NCBI GenBank assembly: GCA_965279125.1
Contig: CBDIHL010000034.1
Span: 62,001-126,000 of the forward strand
Direction of reading: 5' to 3'
Source of the DNA: Dinoroseobacter sp965279125
GTDB taxonomy: Bacteria > Pseudomonadota > Alphaproteobacteria > Rhodobacterales > Rhodobacteraceae
Length of the DNA: 64,000 nucleotides
A program made the translations under genes and the position numbers. Shown here in pieces: positions 17,773-27,020 of the stretch. The first letter of the stretch is position 1, and the number at the start of each line of letters is the position of its first letter. The notes beneath the pieces are model-generated. The model ran no database searches. It worked only from the letters and a program-made list of their open reading frames with translations, and was not told the origin of the DNA.

Positions 17773-20700
17773 ATGCCTGACGGAAGTAGTGGATATGACT
17801 TTGGGCACAGCGATGCCGACACACAGTTTAGCAACCTGATATCAGACATCGGGCCAAAGGGCTTTTTCGTCCGGCTTGGTCCAGATCACTGCGCCCAATT
17901 CACCGAAGGCACAGGCGCGCTTCTTGTTAGTTTCGAGCAACTCGACACGCGCGAAGCCCCGCACCGCGATGGTTTGAGCTTGGCACGCCACGTGCAAGCC
18001 CGCACGGGCATTCCCCAACTGACGCTATTCACAACGCATGCGCACGGATTCCGCGACGCTGCCGTCATCGATTTTTTCGACAGGCTCGTCGATGACAGCT
18101 TCTTCGAGGAGTTCGAGCGCGTTGTCTTCTTCGGAGCTGGTGCCACTGCTCATGCGGCAGCTTGCTATTCGGTGGTCGCTTTGGGGGCGGAGTTGGTGTT
18201 GATCCAGCCCAAATCAACGGCAGGCCCAAGCATATCGCCGCGTATCGACCACCTTATGACGACGCCACCAAGTGATCTGACACATCGCTATACCAATGCA
18301 CCCCAGATGGTACGAAGCGCCGCGCGGGCGTTGATCCTACTGGATCCGAACCTGCGATCCAATGTCGTCCATGCCAGTCGCTTCGAAGGGGATCAAACGA
18401 CCCATGTGGCCTTGCCACATCTGGGGGAAGACGGTTCCGGCGGTTTGGAGGCCGCGGGTGTGCTTGGCCCCCTGCTGGATGCGATCGTCACGGCTCAGCC
18501 GACCACCACCGAGATTGTGCAAGTGCTCAGGCGGCGTCGCCAAACATCTGAATATATGCGCCGCGTCATAGATACGCTGGATGTCACGAAGAAGCCCTTT
18601 CTCGTTAGTATGGCCGCGCGTTATGCCGAAGAGCGTTTCAAGGGGGCCGGCTTTGCCGCGGATGTCGAGGCCGCACGTATGGAATTGGAGCGTCGCCAAC
18701 ATCAAGACATTGTTGTGGACGCAGACTGCGATGCACGGCGCGACAAGACACTGGCGGAGACCGATTTGGAAACACCCGCTGGTACAACCGATGCCGATCA
18801 TGAAGACGCGCAAGACCTAGATCCTTCCGATCCTACGCCCGCACCAGACAGCAGCGGCACACCAGATCCCATGCTGCCTGAACCGGCGATTTTGGCGCAG
18901 ACAGAAACGCACGAAACGCCCCTCATAATCGCCCCCAGCAAGCCGCCTCAAACCCCCGACAGCACCACCCAAAGAGCCCCCGCCGCAACACGCACCCGCA
19001 CAAAACGGCGCGTTATACGTCCGCTCGCGCTCTTGCTTGCGCTGATTAAAGCACCGATCCATGCACTCGTGGTCGCGACGTTGCTCGTGGTCTTTGGATT
19101 TGGCCGCGAGATCCCCAACGAAAATATTCTGGTCAGCTACACGCCCGCCCTCACCACCCGCGTTGTTGCCGATACAGGCAAGGCGCTTGATAGCTTTGAG
19201 GTTGTGCGTCGCGACTACGTCCCGCTTGAGGATATCCCACCTCTCGTCCAGCAGGCGTTTATTTCCGCCGAAGACAAGAATTTCTTTATCCATAAGGGCA
19301 TCGATCCAAGGGCCATCGCCATTGCAGCATTCGAGGCCATCTCAAGCCTTGGCGAAGACACGCGAGGGGCGTCTACCATCACCCAACAGGTCCTGAAGAA
19401 TCTGATCCTCGAAGATGCGCCGCTCCTTGAGCGCAAAGTCTTGGAACTTGCCCTTGCCTCCCGCGTCGAAGAGCGCATCGGCAAGGATAAGGTGCTTGAG
19501 ATCTATCTGAACGAGATTTTTCTGGGTCAGAACGCATACGGCGTCGCCGCAGCCTCTGAGGCATATTTCAACAAACCGCTGGCCGAGCTTAGCCCGCATG
19601 AAGCGGCCGTGCTCGCAGCCCTTGCGCAAAGCCCATCGCGCCTGCATCCCGTGCGCAATTCCGAGCGCTTGATGGCGCGGCGTAATTATGTGCTACGCGA
19701 GATGTACCAAAACGGTTATCTCGCCCGCCCCGCCCTAGAGGCCGAAGCCAGCCTACCCATTGCGACGGTCCAAACCGGCGACCGACCCGACCCGGATCTT
19801 GACCTGCCTGAGCGCACCTACTTGACCGACGGCATCCGTCGCGAATTGTCGCAAACCCTTGGTGCAGAAGCATTTCTCAGCGGTGGTCTCCGGGTCCAGG
19901 CCAGTTTCGAGCCACGCCTCCAAGCCATCGCAGAGCGCGCCTTGCGCCGTGAGCTAGAGCGTCATGACCGTAGCAAACGGGTCTGGCGGCCCACTGGCCT
20001 GACCATCGACGAAGCGGCCCTGAGCGATGAAGCCGCGTGGCGCGCAGCCCTGGCCCGCACCAATATTGCCCGCGATATCACCCTCGGCTCCGAATGGCGT
20101 CCGGCGGTTGTCTTGTCGCTGAGCACACGTAATGCGCGGATCGGGATCGAAGGGGTTGCGGAAGATGCCGATGGGCATTGGCTCCCCTACAGCCAGACGC
20201 GCTGGCGCTGGCGCGCACAACCTGATGGGCGCAAAGGGCCTTGGGCGAGCCGGATGCGCCATTTGCTAAAGGTTGGCGAGGTCGTGCATGTTCGCGCCAT
20301 CGAGGACCGTAACGGTCGCTTCATCCGTTGGTCCTTGCGCCAAATCCCCGAATTGCAAGGCGGGTTCACCGCGATGGAGGTCGACACAGGCCGTGTCGTT
20401 GCCATGCAGGGTGGGTTTTCCTACCAGCATTCGCCGTTCAACCGCGCCACGCAAGCCCAGCGGCAACCCGGATCAACCTTCAAGGCCGTTGTTTATGCCG
20501 CGGCGCTCAACGAAGGATACCGCCCGGACAGTCGTGTGCTTGACACGCAGATCACCATCCAGACTGAAACTGGCCCGTGGCGACCTGAAAACTACGACCA
20601 CCGCTCCATTGGCAGAGCTCCGATGCGTGTGGGGCTGGAACAATCGCGCAACCTGATGACCGTGCGCCTCGCAGATGACATTGGCCTCGCGCCCATCGGC

Positions 20701-21237
20701 GCATTGGCTGAAAACCTACAAATCTATGACGAGATGTTGCCAAACATGGCAAATGTGCTTGGTGCGCAAGAAACCACGCTGACGCAAATGGTCGCCGCCT
20801 ATGCCAGCTTTGCCAATGGCGGGTTTCCCGTGCGCCCCACGCTGGTCGAGCAAGTGCTTGATCGTAGCGGCCAGCCTCTGGACGGGATCGGCAGTCTGCA
20901 CCCGCCCGCCCAGCAAGCCCCGCGCGTGCTGGAGCCAGAAATCGCCTATGAGATCACCCAAATGCTGCGCGGTGTGATCCGACGCGGGACAGCGCGCAAT
21001 CATGTGTCGTTGAACGTGCCCGTGGCAGGCAAAACTGGCACGACGGATGACGCCAAAGACGTCTGGTTTATCGGCTATACGACCACCCTCGCGGCGGGCT
21101 GCTACATTGGCTACGATCTGCCGCGCCCCATCGGGCCGGGAGCCACGGGAGCCTCCATTTGCGCGCCGGTGTTCGAGGAATTCATGCGCGAAGCCATCAA
21201 AGAGTACGGCGGCAGCAGTTTCGCGATCATGCAATAG
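17773..21237 (+). CDS. Class A penicillin-binding protein fused to an N-terminal PAPS-reductase-like domain
   Basis: 1154 residues, about 400 more than an ordinary PBP1A. Residues 1 to about 310 resemble a stand-alone Rhodobacteraceae family often annotated as phosphoadenosine phosphosulfate reductase: RLGPDHCAQF, LLVSFE, FFDRLVDDSFFEEFERVVFF, then GAGATAHAAACYSV. An acidic, Pro/Thr-rich linker follows (about 330-410), then KRR and one membrane helix (about 415-443). The periplasmic part is a GT51 transglycosylase (EDKNFFIHKG near 500, GASTITQQ near 533, EIYLNEIFLG) and a transpeptidase with SxxK in GSTFK (Ser about 900), SRN (about 957) and KTGTT (about 1087). All catalytic motifs are intact, so it should polymerise and crosslink peptidoglycan. 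The cytoplasmic domain's role is unknown. The start ATG has a weak ribosome site. Confidence 0.9.
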   Translation: MPDGSSGYDFGHSDADTQFSNLISDIGPKGFFVRLGPDHCAQFTEGTGALLVSFEQLDTREAPHRDGLSLARHVQARTGIPQLTLFTTHAHGFRDAAVIDFFDRLVDDSFFEEFERVVFFGAGATAHAAACYSVVALGAELVLIQPKSTAGPSISPRIDHLMTTPPSDLTHRYTNAPQMVRSAARALILLDPNLRSNVVHASRFEGDQTTHVALPHLGEDGSGGLEAAGVLGPLLDAIVTAQPTTTEIVQVLRRRRQTSEYMRRVIDTLDVTKKPFLVSMAARYAEERFKGAGFAADVEAARMELERRQHQDIVVDADCDARRDKTLAETDLETPAGTTDADHEDAQDLDPSDPTPAPDSSGTPDPMLPEPAILAQTETHETPLIIAPSKPPQTPDSTTQRAPAATRTRTKRRVIRPLALLLALIKAPIHALVVATLLVVFGFGREIPNENILVSYTPALTTRVVADTGKALDSFEVVRRDYVPLEDIPPLVQQAFISAEDKNFFIHKGIDPRAIAIAAFEAISSLGEDTRGASTITQQVLKNLILEDAPLLERKVLELALASRVEERIGKDKVLEIYLNEIFLGQNAYGVAAASEAYFNKPLAELSPHEAAVLAALAQSPSRLHPVRNSERLMARRNYVLREMYQNGYLARPALEAEASLPIATVQTGDRPDPDLDLPERTYLTDGIRRELSQTLGAEAFLSGGLRVQASFEPRLQAIAERALRRELERHDRSKRVWRPTGLTIDEAALSDEAAWRAALARTNIARDITLGSEWRPAVVLSLSTRNARIGIEGVAEDADGHWLPYSQTRWRWRAQPDGRKGPWASRMRHLLKVGEVVHVRAIEDRNGRFIRWSLRQIPELQGGFTAMEVDTGRVVAMQGGFSYQHSPFNRATQAQRQPGSTFKAVVYAAALNEGYRPDSRVLDTQITIQTETGPWRPENYDHRSIGRAPMRVGLEQSRNLMTVRLADDIGLAPIGALAENLQIYDEMLPNMANVLGAQETTLTQMVAAYASFANGGFPVRPTLVEQVLDRSGQPLDGIGSLHPPAQQAPRVLEPEIAYEITQMLRGVIRRGTARNHVSLNVPVAGKTGTTDDAKDVWFIGYTTTLAAGCYIGYDLPRPIGPGATGASICAPVFEEFMREAIKEYGGSSFAIMQ

Positions 21238-21414
21238 CCAATCTGGCTGGGACGAGACCTTGAAGGGCGTGTCGGGAAATGCACGGCTAGATCAATGCAG
21301 CCCATAGCAATGGCAGATTGTCAGGACTGACTGCGCGCGCGCAACGACGGCTTGCAGAGGCGCTGCAAGACAACTCCGCGAAATCTGAGGTCAGGTCAGT
21401 ACATCCGCCTGATC

Positions 21415-22728
21415 CTAATCCTTTGGATCGGATGACAATCCATAGCGTCGCATCTTGTCGTTCAAGGTGCGGCGCGGGATGCCCAGCGTCTCGGCCGCGC
21501 GCAGCGTGTTGTTGGCATGGGCATCGAGCACCGCCGCAATCTCGCGGGCCTCGAACTCGGACACGCGCTCGGCCAGGGTCATCGGGCCGAGGGATGCGGC
21601 GGTCGGGCTATCCCACTCCACGAGACCCAGCGCATAAGCCTCGGCGCTGGTCTTTAACTCGCGGATATTGCCGGGCCAACCCTGCCGTTTCAGCTTTTGA
21701 GAGATCGCCCAAGGCACCTCAGGGTCCGCGCGACCATAGCGGCGCGCGGCCAGTTGCGCGTAATGGGCAAAGATCAGTGGAATATCCTCGCCTGCTTCGT
21801 GCAAGGTCGGGGTCGATAGCTCCGTTCCGGCAAGACGGAAGAACAAATCGGGGCGAAAGCTGTCGAGCAGCCTGAGATTGGCTTTGCTGGTTGCAATCAC
21901 CCGCACATCGAGGGGCCGCGCAGAGGTCTCGCCAATCCGTTCGGTCATGCGTTCTTGCAACACGCGCAACAACTTGGCCTGAATGGCGGCGGGCATGGTT
22001 TCAACCTCGTCGAGCATCAAGGTGCCGCCATGGGCCGCCTCCAGCTTGCCCGCGCGCCCCTCGGCATCATGGGCAAACACGCCTGCGCCATGGCCAAACA
22101 GGATCGTCTCGGCCATCGCTTCGGGCAAGGCCGCACAGTTAAGGGCCACGAAAGGCCCATCGGCGCGCGCGCTGCCCGTATGGATCGCACGCGCGGCCAG
22201 TTCCTTGCCCGTCCCGGTCTCGCCTGTGATCACCACGTCCAAATCAACCGACGCCAGCGCCGCAATCCGCTTGCGAAAGGCGCGCATAGCGCGGGATTTG
22301 CCCAAAATGCGGGTATCGGCGCGCTCGGCCAGCACCTGTTGCAGCCGCGCGACCTCGGTTCGGGCGGCCTGCGCCTCAAGCGTGCGGCGCACCACCGCCA
22401 ACAGATGCGTCGCGTCATAGGGTTTTTCCAGGAAATCTTCAGCCCCCGCGCGGATCGCCTCCACCGCATGGGTGACATCCCCGTGGCCGGTCAGCAGGAC
22501 GACAGGGGCGGCGATGGCGCGGGCTTTGAGCGCTTTGAGAAAGGCGATCCCGTCCATGCCCGGCATTCTGAGATCACTGAGGATCAGATCGGGGGCCGCG
22601 CTATGGGCCTCAAGCCCCTCAAGCGCCGCATGCGCCGACGCAAACCCGGCCACCCCATAGCCCGAGGTCGCGACCAGATCGCACAGCGCGGATAAATGAT
22701 CGGCGTCGTCATCGACGATATGGATCAT
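21415..22728 (-). CDS. DctD-like response regulator (AAA+, Fis) with degenerate GAFTGA loop
   Basis: 437 residues from ATG 22728 (MIHIVDDDADHL). The receiver domain has its phospho-acceptor in LILSDLRMPGMDG. The AAA+ domain has Walker A GETGTGKE, Walker B GGTLMLDE and the arginine-finger region RPDLFFRL. The Fis helix-turn-helix is NNTLRAAETLGIPRRTL. The sigma54-contact loop, normally GAFTGA, reads GVFAHD (residues about 216-221), so it probably does not activate sigma54 polymerase in the usual way. It follows the sensor kinase gene by five bases and the TAXI transporter genes, so it likely controls that uptake system. Confidence 0.88.
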   Translation of the reverse strand: MIHIVDDDADHLSALCDLVATSGYGVAGFASAHAALEGLEAHSAAPDLILSDLRMPGMDGIAFLKALKARAIAAPVVLLTGHGDVTHAVEAIRAGAEDFLEKPYDATHLLAVVRRTLEAQAARTEVARLQQVLAERADTRILGKSRAMRAFRKRIAALASVDLDVVITGETGTGKELAARAIHTGSARADGPFVALNCAALPEAMAETILFGHGAGVFAHDAEGRAGKLEAAHGGTLMLDEVETMPAAIQAKLLRVLQERMTERIGETSARPLDVRVIATSKANLRLLDSFRPDLFFRLAGTELSTPTLHEAGEDIPLIFAHYAQLAARRYGRADPEVPWAISQKLKRQGWPGNIRELKTSAEAYALGLVEWDSPTAASLGPMTLAERVSEFEAREIAAVLDAHANNTLRAAETLGIPRRTLNDKMRRYGLSSDPKD

Positions 22729-22733
22729 GGCGG

Positions 22734-24557
22734 TCACGCGGTCTTGTCCGCTGATGGGCGCGCCAGCGGCAAGGTGACGGTCACGCATGTCCCCTCCCCT
22801 TGGGTCGAGGCAATGTCGAGGGTGCCGCCAAAATCCGCAAGGATCGCTTTGCAGATCGCCAGGCCGAGGCCCAGGCTCTCGCCGGTGACTTTGGTCGAAT
22901 AGAACGGCTCGGTCACGCGGCTCAGATCCTCTTCGGCGATCCCGGCGCCCGTATCCGTGACGCGCAAGATGGCTGTGTCGCCGCTGGCTTTGAGGCCCAC
23001 GCAGACCTGCGCGCCTTGCACCTGATCCACCGCATCCAATGCGTTCAGCAACAGGTTCACCAAGACCTGCTCGACCCGCACCGCCCCGGCCATGACCTGC
23101 ACCGCCCCCTCGGGCATATCGCGCTGCGGCGTCACGCCGACAACGCGGATGCGCGGGGCCACGACTTCCAGCGCCGAGGTGATCGGCACCCGCATATCAA
23201 TCAACGACAGCGCACCCGTTTCCTTGCGCGCAAAACTCTTGAGGTGCTGGGTCGTGCGCTGCATCCGGCGGATCAGGCCGCGCGCCTTGCCCAGCCGTGT
23301 GATCGTTGCGCCGTCTTGGGGGGACGCGCCCAGTTCTGCCGCCGAAAGCGTGGCTTCCATCGCGGCCAGCGGTTGGCTGATCTCATGCACAATTGCCGTC
23401 GACATCCGTCCGAGTGCGGCCATCTTTTCCGTATGGACGAGCGCTTCTTGCGTCGCGCGCAAACCCGCTTCCGCTTGCGTGCGCGCCTCGACCTCGCGGG
23501 CCAGATCAGCGGTGCGGGCAATCACCATCGTCTCCAGCTTTTCGGATTGCGACAGGCGCAGCGCGATGATCTGGCGACGCTGCTCCCAGGCTTTGACCCC
23601 GGCAGCAATCGCCAGACTGACCAGTGCTGCCAGCACCGCCCAGCCCGCCGCCAGCAAACTCAGCGGTGTGGTGGCGCGGGCGGCAATCACTTGCCAGCCG
23701 GTTTCCGGCACCGGAGCCAAACGCGCGATCCAGCCGGCCCCCGTGGCATTGCCGGTCTCGGAAGGCCGGGTCAGCAAGGGGGCGGTGTCCGACAGGCCGA
23801 CGCCTTCATAGGCGCGGGTGGTGACCAACCGCGCCAGCACCGCGGGGGCAAGCCGCTCGAGCGGGCGATACTGCCAATCCGGGCGCGCCGACAGAAACAC
23901 CACGCCGTTCTCATCGGCCAGGGCCACATAGGCATCCGCCGCGCGCCATGTGGCTTGCAACGGTTGCAGATCGACCTTGACCACCAGAACGCCCACCGTA
24001 TTGCCGACATCGATGCGGGTGGACAGAAAATACCCCGGCACACCGGTTGTGACCCCAATCGCATAGAATTGGCCATGCCCGGCGGCGATGGCTTCCTGGA
24101 AATAGGGCCGGAACGCGTAGTTCTGCCCGACAAAACTGCCGGAGGTGTTCCAGTTTGACGCCGCGATTGTGTCGCCCTGAGCATCGATCAGAAACAGCGC
24201 ATCAGCGCCCGCATGGAAGGCCACGGTTTCGAGATAGGCATTGGCCGCCTCAAGCGCGCTTGTGCCGTCCAAAGCGCCGCGAATGCGCGCATCCTGAGCG
24301 GCAATATCGGGCAGCGCGCGGTAGCGATCCACCTCAGCCTCGACCGCGCGCGTGGTCAAAAGCAACGTCTGATCAAGGCTTTGACGCGCCGCGTTGGTTG
24401 CAAAGTTATGCGCAATCGCCCAGACCGCCGCCGCGGCCAGCACAGCCAACAGGACCGGGCGCGCAAGGCTCATGAAGCGCCCGGCCTCCGGGGCAGCGCC
24501 GCCAGCACCCGTAGCACCCCCAGCACGCGGGGCGTCAAGCCTTCTGCTGACCGACAT
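22734..24557 (-). CDS. DctB-like sensor histidine kinase
   Basis: About 607 residues from ATG 24557 (MSVSRRLDAP); the frame is open to 24599. Membrane helices flank a periplasmic sensing domain of the double Cache type (about 60-300, with DALFLIDAQGDTIAASN and GVPGYFLSTRIDVG). The transmitter has the phospho-accepting His in IVHEISQPLAAMEATL, the N box NLLLNALDAV, G1 DTGAGIAEEDL and G2 SLGLGLAICKAI. It overlaps the permease stop by 23 bases. It probably senses the substrate of the TAXI transporter or its bound receptor and phosphorylates the downstream regulator. Confidence 0.9.
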   Translation of the reverse strand: MSVSRRLDAPRAGGATGAGGAAPEAGRFMSLARPVLLAVLAAAAVWAIAHNFATNAARQSLDQTLLLTTRAVEAEVDRYRALPDIAAQDARIRGALDGTSALEAANAYLETVAFHAGADALFLIDAQGDTIAASNWNTSGSFVGQNYAFRPYFQEAIAAGHGQFYAIGVTTGVPGYFLSTRIDVGNTVGVLVVKVDLQPLQATWRAADAYVALADENGVVFLSARPDWQYRPLERLAPAVLARLVTTRAYEGVGLSDTAPLLTRPSETGNATGAGWIARLAPVPETGWQVIAARATTPLSLLAAGWAVLAALVSLAIAAGVKAWEQRRQIIALRLSQSEKLETMVIARTADLAREVEARTQAEAGLRATQEALVHTEKMAALGRMSTAIVHEISQPLAAMEATLSAAELGASPQDGATITRLGKARGLIRRMQRTTQHLKSFARKETGALSLIDMRVPITSALEVVAPRIRVVGVTPQRDMPEGAVQVMAGAVRVEQVLVNLLLNALDAVDQVQGAQVCVGLKASGDTAILRVTDTGAGIAEEDLSRVTEPFYSTKVTGESLGLGLAICKAILADFGGTLDIASTQGEGTCVTVTLPLARPSADKTA

Positions 24558-26550
24558 GCTCCGCCTCGTCATCGCGCCCACTTCCGGCACCGCTGCCACG
24601 CGATTGCAGCCAGTTGAGCCCCAGCAACACCACGATCAACACGGCCCCGGCAATCTCTACGCTCAGGTCTGGCCAGAACAACGCGATCACGCCCGGCACG
24701 ATCAAAACACGCATCCAAAGCCGCATCGGAGCCCATAGATACCCTTCAAGTGCGCCTGCAAAGGCCACAAGGCCGAGGATGGCAATCGCGCCACTCCACA
24801 GGACCAGGGGCAAAGGACCGCCCAGAATGATCTCTTCATTGAACACCATGAACAGCGGGATCAGATAGAGACCCTTGGCATATTTCCATGCCTGAAAGCT
24901 CGTCTCCATCGGTTTGGAGCCCGCAATCGCCGCGCCCGCAAATCCTGCGAGGGCCACAGGCGGCGTGACATTGCTGTCTTGGCTGTACCAGAACACCACC
25001 AGATGCGCGATCAGGATCGGCATGCCGAACTGCTCGGTCAGGGCCGGGCCCACGAGGATGATCAGCACGATATACGCAGCCGTCACCGGCAGCCCCATCC
25101 CGAGGATCAGGCTGGCGATCAGCACGAGGATCAACGCCAGCACGATATTGCCGCCAGAGAATGCGATCATCATGGCCGAGAATTTCAGGCCCAGACCCGT
25201 CAAACCGACCACGCCGACGATGATACCGGCCACCGCACAGGCCATCGAGACCGCAACCGCGTTGCGCGCGCCCAACTCAAGCGCCTGCAAGGTCAGCATC
25301 ACACCGCGCAGGCACAGCTGGACAAAGCCGTCCAGCGTCGGGCCGGAGCGCGCGTAGCTCCAGAGCGCACGGGCGGATGCCGCTGCCATGATCGACAAGA
25401 TCGCATAGAACCCGACGCGCATCGGCGAGTAGCCCGCGATCAGCAAGAACACCAGCGCCACCAGTGGCAGCAGGAAATGCCAGCCATCCGCCAGCACTTT
25501 GCGCACGCTTGGCAAGTCCGACGCCTCCAACCCCGACATGCCCTGTTTGACCGCCGCGATATGGACCAGCAGATAGACGACCCCAAAATAGAGAACGGCC
25601 GGGAAGATCGAGACGAGCACGATATCCACGTATGGCATCCGGGTAAATTCGCTCATCAGGAAGGCACCTGCCCCCATCAGGGGCGGCATGATCTGCCCGC
25701 CGGTCGAGGCCGCAGCCTCGATCCCGCCGGCTTGCGCGGGCCTGTAGCCCAGCTTCTTCATCAGCGGAATGGTAAACGCACCCGTCGTCACCACATTGGC
25801 AATCGCCGAGCCGGAGATGGAGCCCATGCCCGCGCTCGCAATCACCGCCGCCTTGGCCGGACCGCCACGCTGCCGGCCGGTTGCTGCATAAGCAAGATCG
25901 ATGAAGAACTTACCCGCGCCGGTCACTTCAAGAAAGGCCCCGAACAGCACGAAAACAAACACAAAAGTGGCCGCGACACCCAGCGGAATGCCAAATATGC
26001 CTTCGGCCCCAAGCGTCATCTGGCTTGCCAACCGCTCCAACGAATAGCCGCGGTGGTTGAGGATCCCCGGCATCCAATCGGCGAGAAACGGCAACTCGCC
26101 CCGGCTGCCCGCAAAGGCATAGGCGATGAAGATCGCGCCGATAATGGTCATGCCCAGACCGACCGCCCGGCGCGCGCCCTCCAGCACCACCAGCATCGTC
26201 AGAACTCCCATCCACACGTCGATATCACGCGGGAAGATCTGGTTGGCGATGGTGTCGATATTCAGCGGCACCCAAGCGCCCGCCGCGATACCGCAAAGGA
26301 TCAGCGTGCCATCAATGGCCCAACCGAGCGCGCCGCGCGGTTTGTGGCGACCAAAGACCGGGTAGATCAGAAAGCACAGAACGAGGATGAAGCCCAAATG
26401 GATCGGGCGCTGGAAGAACAGCCCCAGAGGCTGCAATCCGGCTGCGTAAAGCTGAAACAGCGACAGCGAGATACCGATAACGGCAATCGCGCGTAACACG
26501 AGCGGCGATTGCTGGCCCTCGGTCGGGGCTGTGAGGGTATCTGCACTCAT
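24535..26550 (-). CDS. TAXI-type TRAP transporter fused 4TM/12TM permease
   Basis: 671 residues, almost all membrane helices: the small DctQ-like and large DctM-like subunits are fused, as is the rule for TAXI systems. Recognisable DctM parts are SAGMGSISGSAIANVVTTGA, IEAAASTGGQIMPPLMGAGA, and ILGMGLPVTAAYIVL near the end. TRAP permeases use a sodium gradient to take up organic acids delivered by a periplasmic receptor. Its GTG/ATG region overlaps the end of the DUF1850 gene by four bases. Substrate is unknown; characterised TAXI systems handle dicarboxylates and amino acids such as 2-oxoglutarate and glutamate. Confidence 0.95.
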   Translation of the reverse strand: MSADTLTAPTEGQQSPLVLRAIAVIGISLSLFQLYAAGLQPLGLFFQRPIHLGFILVLCFLIYPVFGRHKPRGALGWAIDGTLILCGIAAGAWVPLNIDTIANQIFPRDIDVWMGVLTMLVVLEGARRAVGLGMTIIGAIFIAYAFAGSRGELPFLADWMPGILNHRGYSLERLASQMTLGAEGIFGIPLGVAATFVFVFVLFGAFLEVTGAGKFFIDLAYAATGRQRGGPAKAAVIASAGMGSISGSAIANVVTTGAFTIPLMKKLGYRPAQAGGIEAAASTGGQIMPPLMGAGAFLMSEFTRMPYVDIVLVSIFPAVLYFGVVYLLVHIAAVKQGMSGLEASDLPSVRKVLADGWHFLLPLVALVFLLIAGYSPMRVGFYAILSIMAAASARALWSYARSGPTLDGFVQLCLRGVMLTLQALELGARNAVAVSMACAVAGIIVGVVGLTGLGLKFSAMMIAFSGGNIVLALILVLIASLILGMGLPVTAAYIVLIILVGPALTEQFGMPILIAHLVVFWYSQDSNVTPPVALAGFAGAAIAGSKPMETSFQAWKYAKGLYLIPLFMVFNEEIILGGPLPLVLWSGAIAILGLVAFAGALEGYLWAPMRLWMRVLIVPGVIALFWPDLSVEIAGAVLIVVLLGLNWLQSRGSGAGSGRDDEAEHVGQQKA

Positions 26551-27020
26551 CCGTCTTCGTTCCTTACCAAAGCGATCCGCACCCGTTCGCGAGGGGCGAC
26601 CGCTGACAGGGAAACGACCGTGTCGCCCACCTGCAATCTATGATCCACGGGCCCCAATCCGGGGCGCAACACATAGGCGTCCCCTGGCACAGGCTCGTCG
26701 ATATCGAGAATGAAATACCCGCCCTGACCGTCTGTCACTTGCCGACCACGGCCCGGGATATGATCGAGACCCGCTGCGAAATCCGGCAGATGCGCCTGCA
26801 CCAAAACCATACGCCCGCCTCGGTTCTCGTAGCAGTCTTCGACGTCAAAGCCTTTGACGGAGTGGCGCCACAACACACACCAGCCCGTGCCATCTGGCAC
26901 ACTCAGCCGGGTGATCTCGGTGCCATCTTCTTTGGTGGCAACAAGATCGGCCGCAAAGACATGTCCGGGGGTCACAAGTAAGAGGAGGGCAAAAAGCCCT
27001 CCCCTCAGATTTGGTCTCAC
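26547..27020 (-). CDS. DUF1850 domain protein
   Basis: 157 residues with a signal peptide (GGLFALLLLVTPGHVFA). DUF1850 proteins are small periplasmic proteins found almost only with TAXI transporters; their function is not known. Family marks are WCVLWRHSVKGFDVEDCYE with two cysteines and the later HIPGRGRQVTDGQGGYFI. The start is GTG 27020, which overlaps the receptor gene's TGA (GTGA). A strong hairpin is embedded in its first codons. Confidence 0.85.
   Translation of the reverse strand: MRPNLRGGLFALLLLVTPGHVFAADLVATKEDGTEITRLSVPDGTGWCVLWRHSVKGFDVEDCYENRGGRMVLVQAHLPDFAAGLDHIPGRGRQVTDGQGGYFILDIDEPVPGDAYVLRPGLGPVDHRLQVGDTVVSLSAVAPRERVRIALVRNEDG
26981..27005 (-). promoter_or_regulatory. Hairpin between TAXI receptor and downstream genes
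   Basis: AGAGGAGGGC (26981-26990) pairs with GCCCTCCCCT (26996-27005) over AAAAA; ten pairs, one of them G-U in RNA. It begins 12 bases past the receptor stop, inside the first codons of the DUF1850 gene. No T run follows. Such hairpins often protect upstream mRNA, allowing more receptor than permease. Confidence 0.55.

Noticed and set aside
24979..26496. 505-codon plus-strand open frame opposite the TRAP permease
   Set aside because: Extreme His/Arg/Gln composition and full overlap with a well-supported permease.
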